The translations under genes were made by a program, and so were the position numbers. DNA of 64,000 nucleotides, taken from contig CAJTMW010000015.1 in NCBI GenBank assembly GCA_910577275.1, positions 54,039 to 118,038 on the forward strand, given 5' to 3'. The DNA is from an uncultured Lachnospiraceae bacterium (GTDB lineage: Bacteria; Bacillota; Clostridia; Lachnospirales; Lachnospiraceae). Of this stretch, positions 16,490 to 24,401 are shown one piece after another. Below the pieces are notes generated by a model that did not search any database, was not told the origin of the DNA, and saw only the letters and a program-made list of their open reading frames with translations. Each line of letters opens with the position of its first letter. Within the stretch, counting starts at the first letter, position 1.

Positions 16490-17197
16490 CTACACCTTCA
16501 GCTTATACCCCAGCCCCCGCACCGTTATGAGGAAACGGGGCCTTGACGGATTTTCCTCAATCTTCTCCCGAAGCCGCCTGATATGCACCATAATCGTATT
16601 TTCATAGCCGAAATAATTGTCCTCCCACACCGCCTGACAGAGCTGGTCAAAGGTCACAATATTCCCCCTGTTTTCCCAGAGCTTGCGCAAAATCAGCAAT
16701 TCCTTTGCCGTCAGCGGGATTTCCTTATCCGCCCATCTTGCCACGCCGCTTTTAAAATCAACCGTACATTCCCCCAGGACTAAAACCTCATCCCTGTTCG
16801 CCGGACTGCCCTTCGGGAAGTAGGTTCTTTTCAGTATGGCGCTGATACGGAGAATCAGCTCTCTGGGCAAAAAAGGCTTTACCATATAGTCGTCGGCTCC
16901 AAGCCCAAGCCCTAAAAGCCGGTCGCTGTCCTCATCCCTGGCTGAGAGGAAAAGCACCGGCACCTCCGACACGGTTCTTATTTTCTGCATCAGGGAAAAG
17001 CCGTCCCCGTCGGGAAGATTGACGTCTAAAACCACCAGGTCAGGTTCCTTTTTCAAAAAATAATCCTCCGCCTCCCTCACGCCGGCGGCACAGTCTATAT
17101 GAAGGAAGCCTTCCCTTTTCAAAATTCCTGTTACCATTTTTAAAAATTCCCCGTTATCATCCACCAAAAGCAATGTACTCTCAAAAATGTATTTCAT
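16490..17197 (-). CDS. OmpR-family response regulator
   Basis: A 235-residue DNA-binding response regulator. The receiver domain has the acidic pair at DD13-14, the phosphoacceptor Asp58 (LVVLDVNLPDGDGF), the LFLSARD segment and the conserved Lys in DDYMVKPFLPREL. The C-terminal winged-helix domain (from about 135) ends in the recognition motif VHIRRLREKIEENPSRPRFLITVRGLGYKL. First gene of the two-component operon, 80 bases ahead of its kinase. The divergent 157-base region to the ABC exporter contains direct TAAGG repeats that fit an OmpR-type binding site. Confidence 0.93.
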   Translation of the reverse strand: MKYIFESTLLLVDDNGEFLKMVTGILKREGFLHIDCAAGVREAEDYFLKKEPDLVVLDVNLPDGDGFSLMQKIRTVSEVPVLFLSARDEDSDRLLGLGLGADDYMVKPFLPRELILRISAILKRTYFPKGSPANRDEVLVLGECTVDFKSGVARWADKEIPLTAKELLILRKLWENRGNIVTFDQLCQAVWEDNYFGYENTIMVHIRRLREKIEENPSRPRFLITVRGLGYKLKV

Positions 17198-17269
17198 AAC
17201 CGTCCCCGTTTCCTCTTTTTCTCTATTATAATATAAAACCTCCTCCCCGTAAGCAATCCGCCGCAGATT

Positions 17270-17322
17270 TAAGGTAAACGTAAGGCAGCTTTCATTTTCA
17301 TGTAAGGAACGCCCTGTATACT
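17270..17322 (+). promoter_or_regulatory. Putative response-regulator operator and promoter of the ABC exporter
   Basis: Three direct TAAGG repeats begin at 17270, 17281 and 17302, spaced 11 and 21 bases (one and two helical turns), immediately upstream of and overlapping the -35 region of a TATACT -10 box at 17317-17322. No good -35 hexamer is seen, which fits an activated promoter. Spacing is typical of OmpR-family sites; binding by the neighbouring regulator is inference. Confidence 0.5.
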
Positions 17323-17354
17323 CCTCTTAAACCTGAAAGAAAGGAAAACTACTT

Positions 17355-18386
17355 ATGAACAGACAAAATTTTGTAATTGAAACGAAAAACCTTACCAAAG
17401 CCTACCGGCAGGGACGCACTCCCGGGCATACCCGGCAGGGTTCGGCAGACCGCACGTCCGTCAACGTGGTTGATAATGTGAACCTCGCCGTACCGCAAGG
17501 CTGCATTTACGGGTTTTTAGGCCCTAACGGCGCCGGAAAAACCACCACCATGAAGATGCTGCTGGGCCTGATTAAGCCCACAGCCGGAAGTATTTCCGTT
17601 CTGGGAACCACTCTGGCCTCCACAGGAAATGACCCCGGACAACGGACGGCAAACTTCGCGGGCAGTCCTTATATTAATGAAAAGCTCCGGCTGGCAATCT
17701 TAAAGCAGACCGGCTCCCTGATTGAGTCCCCCTCCTACTACGGCCATCTTACCGGGCGGGAAAATCTGGAAATCATCTGTACCCTGAAAAATATTCCGAA
17801 AAAGGAAATCGACGAAGCGCTTTCCATTGTGCGGATGGAAAAGCAGCAGGACAAGAAAGCCGGCCATTATTCCCTTGGAATGAAACAGCGCCTTGGCCTT
17901 GCGGGCGCGCTTCTCGGGCATCCGAAGCTTCTTCTTCTGGACGAGCCCACCAACGGACTTGACCCTGCCGGAATCCAGGAAATGCGGGAGCTGGTGCGCT
18001 CCCTGCCGCAGGCTTATCACATGACCGTCATGGTGTCCAGCCACCTTTTAAGCGAAATCGACCAGATGGCGGATTATGCCGGGATTATCAATAAGGGAAA
18101 GCTGATTTATCAGGACAGCCTTCTCCACCTTCATGAATACAGCCGCCGCCAGCTATGCCTTCGCACCAGCAACAATAACCGGGCGCTGGCCGTCTTAAAT
18201 GAAAATCAGATTGACTGCCGGCTGGAAGAAGACTATCTGACATTCCCGGAGACCGCCGACGAGCGGACGGCGTATTTAATCTCCGAGCTGGTAAAGGAAG
18301 GCATTGGAATCTGGCGGGTGGAGGAGCGCCAGCATTCGCTGGAGGATATTTTCCTCAAACTTACGGGAAAGCAGGTGAGCCTATGA
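17355..18386 (+). CDS. ABC transporter ATP-binding protein, lantibiotic-immunity type
   Basis: A 343-residue ATPase. Walker A is GPNGAGKTT (56-64), the signature is SLGMKQRLGLA, Walker B LLLLDEPTNGLDP, and a VMVSSHLLSEIDQMADYAGII switch region follows. The segment SLIESPSYYGHLTGRENLEI is typical of the NisF/EpiF/BcrA-like exporters that remove peptide antibiotics from the membrane. Two small insertions relative to the family are visible: residues about 20-36 (TPGHTRQGSADRTS) and about 80-108 (between the first Gly-rich turn and the AILKQTGSLIE segment). It overlaps the following permease by ATGA. Ligand unknown. Confidence 0.9.
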   Translation: MNRQNFVIETKNLTKAYRQGRTPGHTRQGSADRTSVNVVDNVNLAVPQGCIYGFLGPNGAGKTTTMKMLLGLIKPTAGSISVLGTTLASTGNDPGQRTANFAGSPYINEKLRLAILKQTGSLIESPSYYGHLTGRENLEIICTLKNIPKKEIDEALSIVRMEKQQDKKAGHYSLGMKQRLGLAGALLGHPKLLLLDEPTNGLDPAGIQEMRELVRSLPQAYHMTVMVSSHLLSEIDQMADYAGIINKGKLIYQDSLLHLHEYSRRQLCLRTSNNNRALAVLNENQIDCRLEEDYLTFPETADERTAYLISELVKEGIGIWRVEERQHSLEDIFLKLTGKQVSL

Positions 18387-19147
18387 TGAGATTATTTTTA
18401 ACGGAATTGAAAAAGACCAGACGCCGCCATATCGGACTGGTTTATGCGGCGGCTCTCGGGCTCATGATAATATGGGCGCTCTGGGCCATGTCCAGAATGC
18501 AGGCGCGGAATGACGTCATCACGCAGCAGGGATATTACTATCTTCTTGCAAATTTTCCCCTTATGAATTCCTTTTTTCTTCCCGTTATCATAGCCTGCGC
18601 GGAAAGCCGGCTCTGCGATATGGAGTTGAAGGGGAACACCTTTAAGCTTCTGTGTACCATGCAGCCAAGGCACAGCATTTACCACATAAAACTGCTTTTA
18701 AGCTTTTTGTACCTGCTTTTCTTTACACTGGCTCAGACGGCCCTTATTTATATACTGTGTAGAATTTTCCATGTAGCGCAGCCTGCCCCTGCGGAAAATA
18801 TCCTGTTTTTCCTTTTGTCCGGCCTTACTGTGGGTACGCTCCTGATTATCATACAGCAGTCCCTTTCCCTTCTGTCGGACAATCAGCTGTTTCCCCTGTT
18901 TGTGGGTGTGGCAGGGACCTTTTTCGGCATCTTCTCAGGCTTTTTTTCGCAGATACCCATCGCTTACCTGCTGCCATGGGGCTATTATATGGTTTTCTCT
19001 ACCGTTGGCCTTTACTACGAGGAAGCCTCCCGGACCGTCACCTACTATCCGGTTCCTTTTACCGTCCCGTTTTATATCGGCTTTGTCGTGTTTGGAATCA
19101 TCGCTTACCTGTTTGGTAAAGACAGATTTATGAAAAAGGAGGTCTGA
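18383..19147 (+). CDS. ABC transporter permease, lantibiotic-immunity type (first)
   Basis: A 254-residue membrane protein with about six helices, matching the size of MutE/EpiE/NisE-type permeases, beginning MMRLFLTELKKTRRRHIGLVYAA. No fused ATPase. The start codon overlaps the ATPase stop (ATGA), so translation is coupled. With the second permease it should form the heteromeric transmembrane channel. Assignment to the family rests on size, topology and operon order. Confidence 0.82.
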   Translation: MMRLFLTELKKTRRRHIGLVYAAALGLMIIWALWAMSRMQARNDVITQQGYYYLLANFPLMNSFFLPVIIACAESRLCDMELKGNTFKLLCTMQPRHSIYHIKLLLSFLYLLFFTLAQTALIYILCRIFHVAQPAPAENILFFLLSGLTVGTLLIIIQQSLSLLSDNQLFPLFVGVAGTFFGIFSGFFSQIPIAYLLPWGYYMVFSTVGLYYEEASRTVTYYPVPFTVPFYIGFVVFGIIAYLFGKDRFMKKEV

Positions 19148-19150
19148 AAA

Positions 19151-19882
19151 ATGCTGACTGCCTGTATCAAAAGTGAAAATCTAAAAATAAGACGCTCGTT
19201 TATCTGGCTGGCCTTTCTGCTGATTCCCGTCATCCCCGCTGTTATGGGTACGCAGAACTACTTAAATAATCTGGGGCTCCTCAAAAGCGAATGGTACTCC
19301 CTGTGGACCCAGGTGACGCTTTTTTACACGGATTTTTTCTTTGCGCCCCTTATTGCCATCTACTGCAGCTACCTGTGGCGGCTTGAAAATCAAAACAAAA
19401 ACCGGAACCTGCTTTTGACTGCGCCGGTAAAGGTAAGCAGTATTTTCTTCGGGAAGCTGATAATCATTGCCAGAATCACACTTCTGACACAGCTCTGGCT
19501 CTTTCTGCTGTACTTCCTCTCCGGCAGACTGACAGGCCTGCCCGGCTTTCCTCCGGCGCAGCTCCTTATTTATATGGCGCGGGGATGCCTTGGAGGACTT
19601 GTGGTGGCCGCCCTGCAGCTTTTTGTTTCCATGCAGCTTCGGAGCTTTGCCGCTCCCGTTGCCGTCGCCGTTGTCGGAAGCATCACCGGATTTCTGGCTT
19701 CCAACTCCCGCTTCGGGATTCTGTATCCCTATTCCCTTATGATGCTGGGGATGAACTCCAGCAAAAGCGAAGACATACTCGCCGGAAACGGAATTCTGTT
19801 TTTTGTAAGCTGCCTTGCCTGCCTTTTCCTTTTTTGCGGATGCGCCGTGCTGTTGCTGAAAAGGCAGGATGTGAAGGCTTAG
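19151..19882 (+). CDS. ABC transporter permease, lantibiotic-immunity type (second)
   Basis: A 243-residue permease beginning MLTACIKSENLKIRRSFIW, a start typical of MutG/EpiG-type subunits. About six membrane helices are visible (WLAFLLIPVIPAVMG, LFYTDFFFAPLIAIY, ILFFVSCLACLFLFCG). It sits three bases after the first permease with AAAAAGGAGG in front. Third and last gene of the exporter operon; no structural peptide gene is present, so it more likely protects against peptides made by others than exports its own product. Confidence 0.82.
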   Translation: MLTACIKSENLKIRRSFIWLAFLLIPVIPAVMGTQNYLNNLGLLKSEWYSLWTQVTLFYTDFFFAPLIAIYCSYLWRLENQNKNRNLLLTAPVKVSSIFFGKLIIIARITLLTQLWLFLLYFLSGRLTGLPGFPPAQLLIYMARGCLGGLVVAALQLFVSMQLRSFAAPVAVAVVGSITGFLASNSRFGILYPYSLMMLGMNSSKSEDILAGNGILFFVSCLACLFLFCGCAVLLLKRQDVKA

Positions 19883-20010
19883 GATTGCTTTTGCACTCCA
19901 AAGTTTACATCATGCACTCACAAAGGACTTCTCATTTTTCCTATCAGGAATTACAATAGAAAACAGATGGTAACACTGTCAGGCGGCGGATTAGAAGGGA
20001 GCGGCATCAT

Positions 20011-20619
20011 ATGACCACGGGAGAAAAGCTGGCGGCTTTGCGCAAAAGAAAAGGCATCACTCAGGAACGGCTTTCAGAAATCTTAAAGGTTTCCAGGCAG
20101 TCGGTTTCCAGATGGGAGATGGACGCGGCATTTCCCGAAACGGACAAGCTTATCAAATTAAGCAAGCTGCTGGAATGCAGCATCGATTTTTTGTTAAACG
20201 ATGCGCTGGAAGAAGACCGGCTGACCGGGATTGCGCTGCGGGAACCGTCTGCGGAGGACTGCGCCCGGTTTATCAGAGAATGTGGATACTTTTTTCTGGC
20301 AACATGTGCGGACGGCAGCCCCGGCTTAAGGCCGATGGGAATGCTTTATGCGGACGAAAGGGCGCTGTATTTTGCCACCGATAAGCGCAAAAGCCTTTAC
20401 GGACAGCTTATGGGGAATCCACAGGTGGCGCTGGCAAGCTACAATTTATATACCCGCAAATGGATTCGAATAAGCGGCTGCGCAAAGGAAGAAAGCTCTC
20501 TGGAAATCAGGGAGGCAATGCTGAACCTGTATCCTGTGATTCGGCAGGAATATACAAATCAGGATGAGATATTTTTTGTAATTTTTAAGCTGACGCCGGA
20601 AAACGTTACTATCAACTAA
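20011..20619 (+). CDS. XRE-type HTH fused to a pyridoxamine-phosphate-oxidase-like domain
   Basis: A 202-residue two-domain protein. Residues about 1-60 are a Cro/CI-type helix-turn-helix (LRKRKGITQERLSEILKVSR, QSVSRWE, the conserved recognition helix). From about 80 onward is an FMN-binding split-barrel of the PNPOx class (DCARFIRECGYFFLATCADG, PRPMG-like PLRPMGMLYADERALYF, ATDKRKSLYGQLMGNPQVALASYN). A transcription factor carrying a flavin-fold domain could sense FMN, haem or redox state; that is inference. It begins an operon with two further split-barrel proteins and has GAAGGGAG ahead of the start. Confidence 0.85.
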   Translation: MTTGEKLAALRKRKGITQERLSEILKVSRQSVSRWEMDAAFPETDKLIKLSKLLECSIDFLLNDALEEDRLTGIALREPSAEDCARFIRECGYFFLATCADGSPGLRPMGMLYADERALYFATDKRKSLYGQLMGNPQVALASYNLYTRKWIRISGCAKEESSLEIREAMLNLYPVIRQEYTNQDEIFFVIFKLTPENVTIN

Positions 20620-20643
20620 AGCAGCAAAGGAGCGGATTTTAAC

Positions 20644-21210
20644 ATGAAAAGAAAATCAGTCGGAACCAGTCACGGAATGATTGTACAGCCCACCTATATT
20701 ATCGGCACTTATAATGAGGATGGCACGCCGGATTTTGCCCCAATCACATGGGTAAGTAAAACCTGCGAGAAGGATTTTGATTATCTGAACATCATCAGCA
20801 TGTACGGCACAAAACAGACAAAGCAAAATGTGCAAAGAACCGGACAGCTCAGCATCAACCTCGCCACAAACGCAATGCTTGAATTGGTTGACTATTTTGG
20901 TCAAACCTCCGGGAAGAACGGAAAAAAAGATGCTGTTTCCTACACCTGGGATAAAGCCCTCTGCGTGGAAGCGCCAACCCTTGACGCAAGTCCCTGGGTC
21001 TGCGAATGCGAGGTGGAAAGGACAGTCACTACCGGAGAGTCGGACACCTTTTTCTGCCGGGTGAAAAACGTGCAGGTGGACGAGCAGATTGATGTCGAAA
21101 GTAACGGAATCGATTTGACTGCATTTGACCCCGTGATATATTCGGGAAACTATCATTCCATCGGGAAATATCTGGGCGCAATCGGGGATTTTTATAAGAG
21201 CGAAAAATGA
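20644..21210 (+). CDS. Flavin reductase family protein
   Basis: A 188-residue FMN-binding split-barrel protein of the flavin reductase group. Evidence is the N-terminal IVQPTYIIGTYNEDGTPDFAPITWVSK, SIGMYGTKQTKQN-like MYGTKQTKQNVQRTGQLSINLAT (phosphate-binding region) and the C-terminal DPVIYSGNYHSIGKYLG. It differs from the flavin reductase near 8 kb in sequence but shares the fold. It is placed 24 bases after the HTH-PNPOx gene with AAAGGAG. The next gene starts in its last codons, so the three genes form one operon. The electron donor and acceptor are unknown. Confidence 0.85.
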   Translation: MKRKSVGTSHGMIVQPTYIIGTYNEDGTPDFAPITWVSKTCEKDFDYLNIISMYGTKQTKQNVQRTGQLSINLATNAMLELVDYFGQTSGKNGKKDAVSYTWDKALCVEAPTLDASPWVCECEVERTVTTGESDTFFCRVKNVQVDEQIDVESNGIDLTAFDPVIYSGNYHSIGKYLGAIGDFYKSEK

Positions 21211-21257
21211 CAGGTACGCCGTTTTTCCGGTCTGGACAGAAGGGAGGTGATTTTACC

Positions 21258-21692
21258 TTGGAAAAGCTGACAAAAGAGGCAGAAATGATTATGACGGAAC
21301 GTTTTGGAAAGGACAATATCATCGCGCTTGCCACAACAATTAACGGCATTCCTTATGCGCGCAATGTGAACGCTTTTTATGAAAACGGGTCGTTTTATGT
21401 GATTACCCATGGACTTTCCAATAAAATGAAGCAGATTGAGCAGAATCCTCTCGTCGCAATTGCCGGAGACTGGTTTACCGCTCACGGAACAGGCGTTAAT
21501 CTGGGATATTTCGAAAAGCCGGAAAATGCGGAAATCGCCGGAAAGCTGCGAAAGGCTTTTGCGGAATGGATTGATAACGGGCATAACAATTTTGAGGACA
21601 CAAATACCTGCATCCTCTGCATCCGGCTAACGGACGGGATTCTGTTTTCCCATGGGACAAGGTATGAGATTGATTTTAAGACAACTGTGTAA
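21258..21692 (+). CDS. Pyridoxamine 5'-phosphate oxidase family protein
   Basis: A 144-residue split-barrel protein beginning with a TTG start seven bases after GGGAGGTGAT. Signature segments are ALATTINGIPYARNVNAFYENGSFYVITHG, the central KMKQIEQNPLVAIAGDWFTAHG and GVNLGYFEKPEN. The family binds FMN or haem; activity unknown. The ATG further upstream lies inside the end of the previous gene and has no ribosome binding site, so the TTG start is preferred. Third member of the split-barrel operon. Confidence 0.82.
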   Translation: MEKLTKEAEMIMTERFGKDNIIALATTINGIPYARNVNAFYENGSFYVITHGLSNKMKQIEQNPLVAIAGDWFTAHGTGVNLGYFEKPENAEIAGKLRKAFAEWIDNGHNNFEDTNTCILCIRLTDGILFSHGTRYEIDFKTTV

Positions 21693-21701
21693 TCGCCTTG
21701 T

Positions 21702-21739
21702 CACAATAACCGGCAAACTCGCCACAACAACCGGCAAAC
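21702..21739 (+). repeat. Short direct repeat, 2 x 17 bp
   Basis: CACAAYAACCGGCAAAC occurs at 21702 and 21723 (period 21) with one mismatch, right after the stop codon and before a strong hairpin. Its role is unknown. Confidence 0.5.
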
Positions 21740-21771
21740 GGGGATGGGCATAGAGACCATTGCCCATCCCC
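21740..21771. terminator. Bidirectional terminator between the split-barrel operon and the Rpn gene
   Basis: GGGGATGGGCA and TGCCCATCCCC form a perfect 11-bp stem with a 10-nt loop, followed rightward by ATTAAAGGTCTTTT. It lies between two convergent genes. Confidence 0.6.
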
Positions 21772-21786
21772 ATTAAAGGTCTTTTC

Positions 21787-22839
21787 TCAATTTTCTTTCC
21801 AGTATCTTTCTACCAGCTCCTCCGCCTGATTTGCATAGTCAGGGAATTTGCCGCGAAGTTTCATAACTGCATTTTCTTTCGTATCATGATATTCCTGATA
21901 TATTTCTATAACGGCCTTTATGCTCTGCTCCGTCATTTCTTCGGTCACCTTGTTTGTCACTTCTTCGGTTACTTTGTTCGTCACTTCCTCCGTTACTTTT
22001 TTTGTCACTTCCTCGGTCACTTTGTTTGTCACTTCCTCCGTTACCTTGTTTGTCACTTCCTCCGTTATCTCTTTGGTTACTTCTTCTTTCACTTTCTCCG
22101 TAACCTCTCTCCTTACCTCCTCCTCCATATCCCTCTTTGCATCCTCAACTATACCGTCTATCCAGTCGCCTAATGTCATATATCCCGCCTCCACTTCCGG
22201 CAGATTCTTCACCTTCTTCACATATGTGTCTATCTCTCTGGTTGCTTCATCCACCGCATTTTTGCTATCACTATTTTGGATATATCTTAACATGTTTTTT
22301 ATCCCCTGACTACCTCCTTTTTTCCCTTTTGTGTTAAAATACAGAAATGTCAGGCCGTCGTCATACCCAAGCTCGGGTATCTCCTCACACCTGTTCCGTA
22401 CCGTGTACATCATGTAATCATACCCGAATATGTCGTAATTCGTAATAGTTATTACATAAAGATTCGGTATTTCCGAAAAATCCTTCAGCCCCCTTTTCAC
22501 ATACCTCCCGTCTATCTTTGCCTGATAGTATCTGTTATGCCTCGGCAGGTGCAGCCCGTCCCGCAGGTGGGGTTCTATGTCGTAAACGTTCGTCACCGTC
22601 TCCTTATTGCAATCGTATTCTGTTATCTCCACATCCATACGGATTCCCCGTAGCTCCGGCGACGCCGCCGGGATTATCTGCTGTGCCAGCACACGGACGG
22701 TTTTCAGCTCCTTTCCAAGCAGAACTGACAACAGCAGCCGGTAAAACGGCTCCCCTAACTCCCGGTTGGAAGCGATTGCGTTTGACAGGAAATTGTCGAT
22801 TAAGTCAAGCTCCTGCAGGGTCTTTTTGGTATATCCCAT
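21787..22839 (-). CDS. Rpn family recombination-promoting nuclease/putative transposase
   Basis: A 350-residue PD-(D/E)XK-type nuclease of the Rpn family. The catalytic core is visible as RMDVEITEYDCNKETVTNVYDIE and NRYYQAKID, followed by DFSEIPNLYVITITNYDIFGYDYMMYTV and the acidic GYMTLGDWIDGIVEDAKRDMEEE. Uniquely, residues 246-301 are seven tandem copies of an eight-residue unit (VTNKVTEE), after which the normal EIYQEYHDTKENAVM ending resumes. This intact copy stands alone with AAGGAGG before its start. Family members act in DNA repair/recombination; the role here is unknown. Confidence 0.85.
   Translation of the reverse strand: MGYTKKTLQELDLIDNFLSNAIASNRELGEPFYRLLLSVLLGKELKTVRVLAQQIIPAASPELRGIRMDVEITEYDCNKETVTNVYDIEPHLRDGLHLPRHNRYYQAKIDGRYVKRGLKDFSEIPNLYVITITNYDIFGYDYMMYTVRNRCEEIPELGYDDGLTFLYFNTKGKKGGSQGIKNMLRYIQNSDSKNAVDEATREIDTYVKKVKNLPEVEAGYMTLGDWIDGIVEDAKRDMEEEVRREVTEKVKEEVTKEITEEVTNKVTEEVTNKVTEEVTKKVTEEVTNKVTEEVTNKVTEEMTEQSIKAVIEIYQEYHDTKENAVMKLRGKFPDYANQAEELVERYWKEN
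21937..22104 (-). repeat. In-frame 24-bp tandem repeat, 7 copies
   Basis: Seven consecutive 24-bp units encode VT(N/K/E)(K/E)(V/I)(T/K)EE. The central copies are nearly identical and the first two diverge. A length that is a multiple of three keeps the frame, so copy number can vary by slippage or recombination without breaking the gene. Confidence 0.9.
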
Positions 22840-23202
22840 ACATCCTCCTTCCGGCGGAGTATGCAGAACATACGAGACACAAGTTTATCCTCTGTACTGT
22901 CATCTCCGCCTTGCAATTTTGATTTTATTCCGTGAATTTCCGGCGAGATGCCGATACAGATTTCTTCCCTTATGGCGCTTTTGTACCATACAGAATAAAA
23001 GAAAGAAATAAGAGATTCACTTTGAATTGATGAATTCAATATAGCAGATTAAATATTGTTTCGCAAGCAGTTTCTGATTATTTAATATTTATAAACTAAA
23101 ATACATAAAAAGATTATAAAGAATTTTATCCCTTGCAGCCATTTGACAAACGCCGCGAGGCTTACCTGTTCTTCCAGAAAGGGCAGATACCGCCCCGGCA
23201 AG
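22840..23202. other. AT-rich intergenic region without genes
   Basis: About 360 bases upstream of the Rpn gene and downstream of galE. It is AT-rich in its middle (23030-23130) and holds the Rpn promoter region. No convincing reading frame was seen. Confidence 0.4.
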
Positions 23203-23206
23203 GGGG

Positions 23207-23232
23207 CAAAACCCCGCAGCAGAGCTGCGGGG
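23207..23232 (-). terminator. Terminator of the galE operon
   Basis: CCCCGCAGC and GCTGCGGGG close a three-base loop on the minus strand and are followed by TTTTGCC, 15 bases after the galE stop. Confidence 0.85.
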
Positions 23233-23247
23233 CATCAATTTTCAGCT

Positions 23248-24264
23248 TTAATCCTCATACCCGTTCGGGTTATTGCTCTGCCATCTCCAGGAGTCCGCGC
23301 ACATTTCCCTGATGCCGTTCTGGGCCTCCCAGCCAAGCTCTTTCTTTGCCTTGGAAGCGTCCGAATAGCAGGCCGCGATATCGCCCGCGCGTCTCGGCTT
23401 AATGACATAGGGGATTTTCACTCCCGTGGCTTCCTCGAAGTTCTTCACGATATCCAGTACGCTGTAGCCCACGCCGGTTCCCAGATTGTAAATGCCAAGG
23501 CCCACGTTCTCCTCAATCTTTTTAAGCGCTTTCACATGTCCGACCGCCAGGTCAACCACATGGATGTAATCTCTTACGCCCGTACCGTCGGGGGTGTCGT
23601 AATCGTTTCCGAATACGCCCAGCTCCTTCAGCTTCCCTACTGCAACCTGCGTAATATAAGGCATCAGATTGTTGGGAATTCCGTTGGGATTCTCTCCCAT
23701 AGTGCCGCTCTTATGGGCTCCGATGGGATTGAAGTATCTGAGCAGAATTACATTCCATTCCGGGTCTGCTTTCTGTATATCCGTAAGAATCTGCTCTAAC
23801 ATGGACTTTGTCCATCCGTAGGGGTTCGTACACTGTCCCTTGGGGCATTCCTCTGTAATGGGAATCACCGCCGGGTCGCCGTAAACCGTTGCGGAGGAAG
23901 AAAAGATAATATTTTTTACGCCGTGTCCCCTCATGACGTCCACCAGCGTCAATGTCCCTGAAATGTTGTTTTCATAGTATTCCCAGGGCTTCTGAACCGA
24001 CTCTCCAACTGCCTTTAATCCTGCAAAATGGATGCAGGAATCAATTTTTTCTTTATCGAATATGGCATTTAAGGCAGCCCTGTCCAATATATCCGCCTTA
24101 TAGAAAGTAACCGGCTTTCCGGTAATTTTCTCCACCCTCTGTAAGCTCTTTTCACTGGAATTGCTCAGGTTGTCAACCACAACCACATCATAACCTGCAT
24201 TCTGCAGTTCCACCACCGTATGGCTGCCGATATATCCGGCGCCGCCTGTAACAAGTATTGCCAT
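23248..24264 (-). CDS. galE: UDP-glucose 4-epimerase
   Basis: A 338-residue extended short-chain dehydrogenase converting UDP-glucose and UDP-galactose (and possibly the N-acetyl forms). The NAD site is ILVTGGAGYIGSHTVVELQ, the catalytic motif is YGWTKSMLEQIL (Tyr-x3-Lys) with the Ser in FSSSATVYGDP, and ends in the SDASKAKKELGWEAQ segment. Full length for GalE. The start follows AAAAAGGAGG. It is the last gene of a GGDEF-UDPGP-galE run and supplies UDP-galactose for glycans made by the surrounding glycosyltransferases. Confidence 0.95.
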   Translation of the reverse strand: MAILVTGGAGYIGSHTVVELQNAGYDVVVVDNLSNSSEKSLQRVEKITGKPVTFYKADILDRAALNAIFDKEKIDSCIHFAGLKAVGESVQKPWEYYENNISGTLTLVDVMRGHGVKNIIFSSSATVYGDPAVIPITEECPKGQCTNPYGWTKSMLEQILTDIQKADPEWNVILLRYFNPIGAHKSGTMGENPNGIPNNLMPYITQVAVGKLKELGVFGNDYDTPDGTGVRDYIHVVDLAVGHVKALKKIEENVGLGIYNLGTGVGYSVLDIVKNFEEATGVKIPYVIKPRRAGDIAACYSDASKAKKELGWEAQNGIREMCADSWRWQSNNPNGYED

Positions 24265-24401
24265 TTTTCTGCCTCCTTTTTATTCTCCTGCCTGTCATAT
24301 GTTATGGCTTTTGCCACAATCCGTTCTGTTGTCAAAATTTATTCTACCTATCCGCCAGTATCCGGGGCAAGATAGTAATGTTACTCAAACCTGTCAAAAT
24401 G

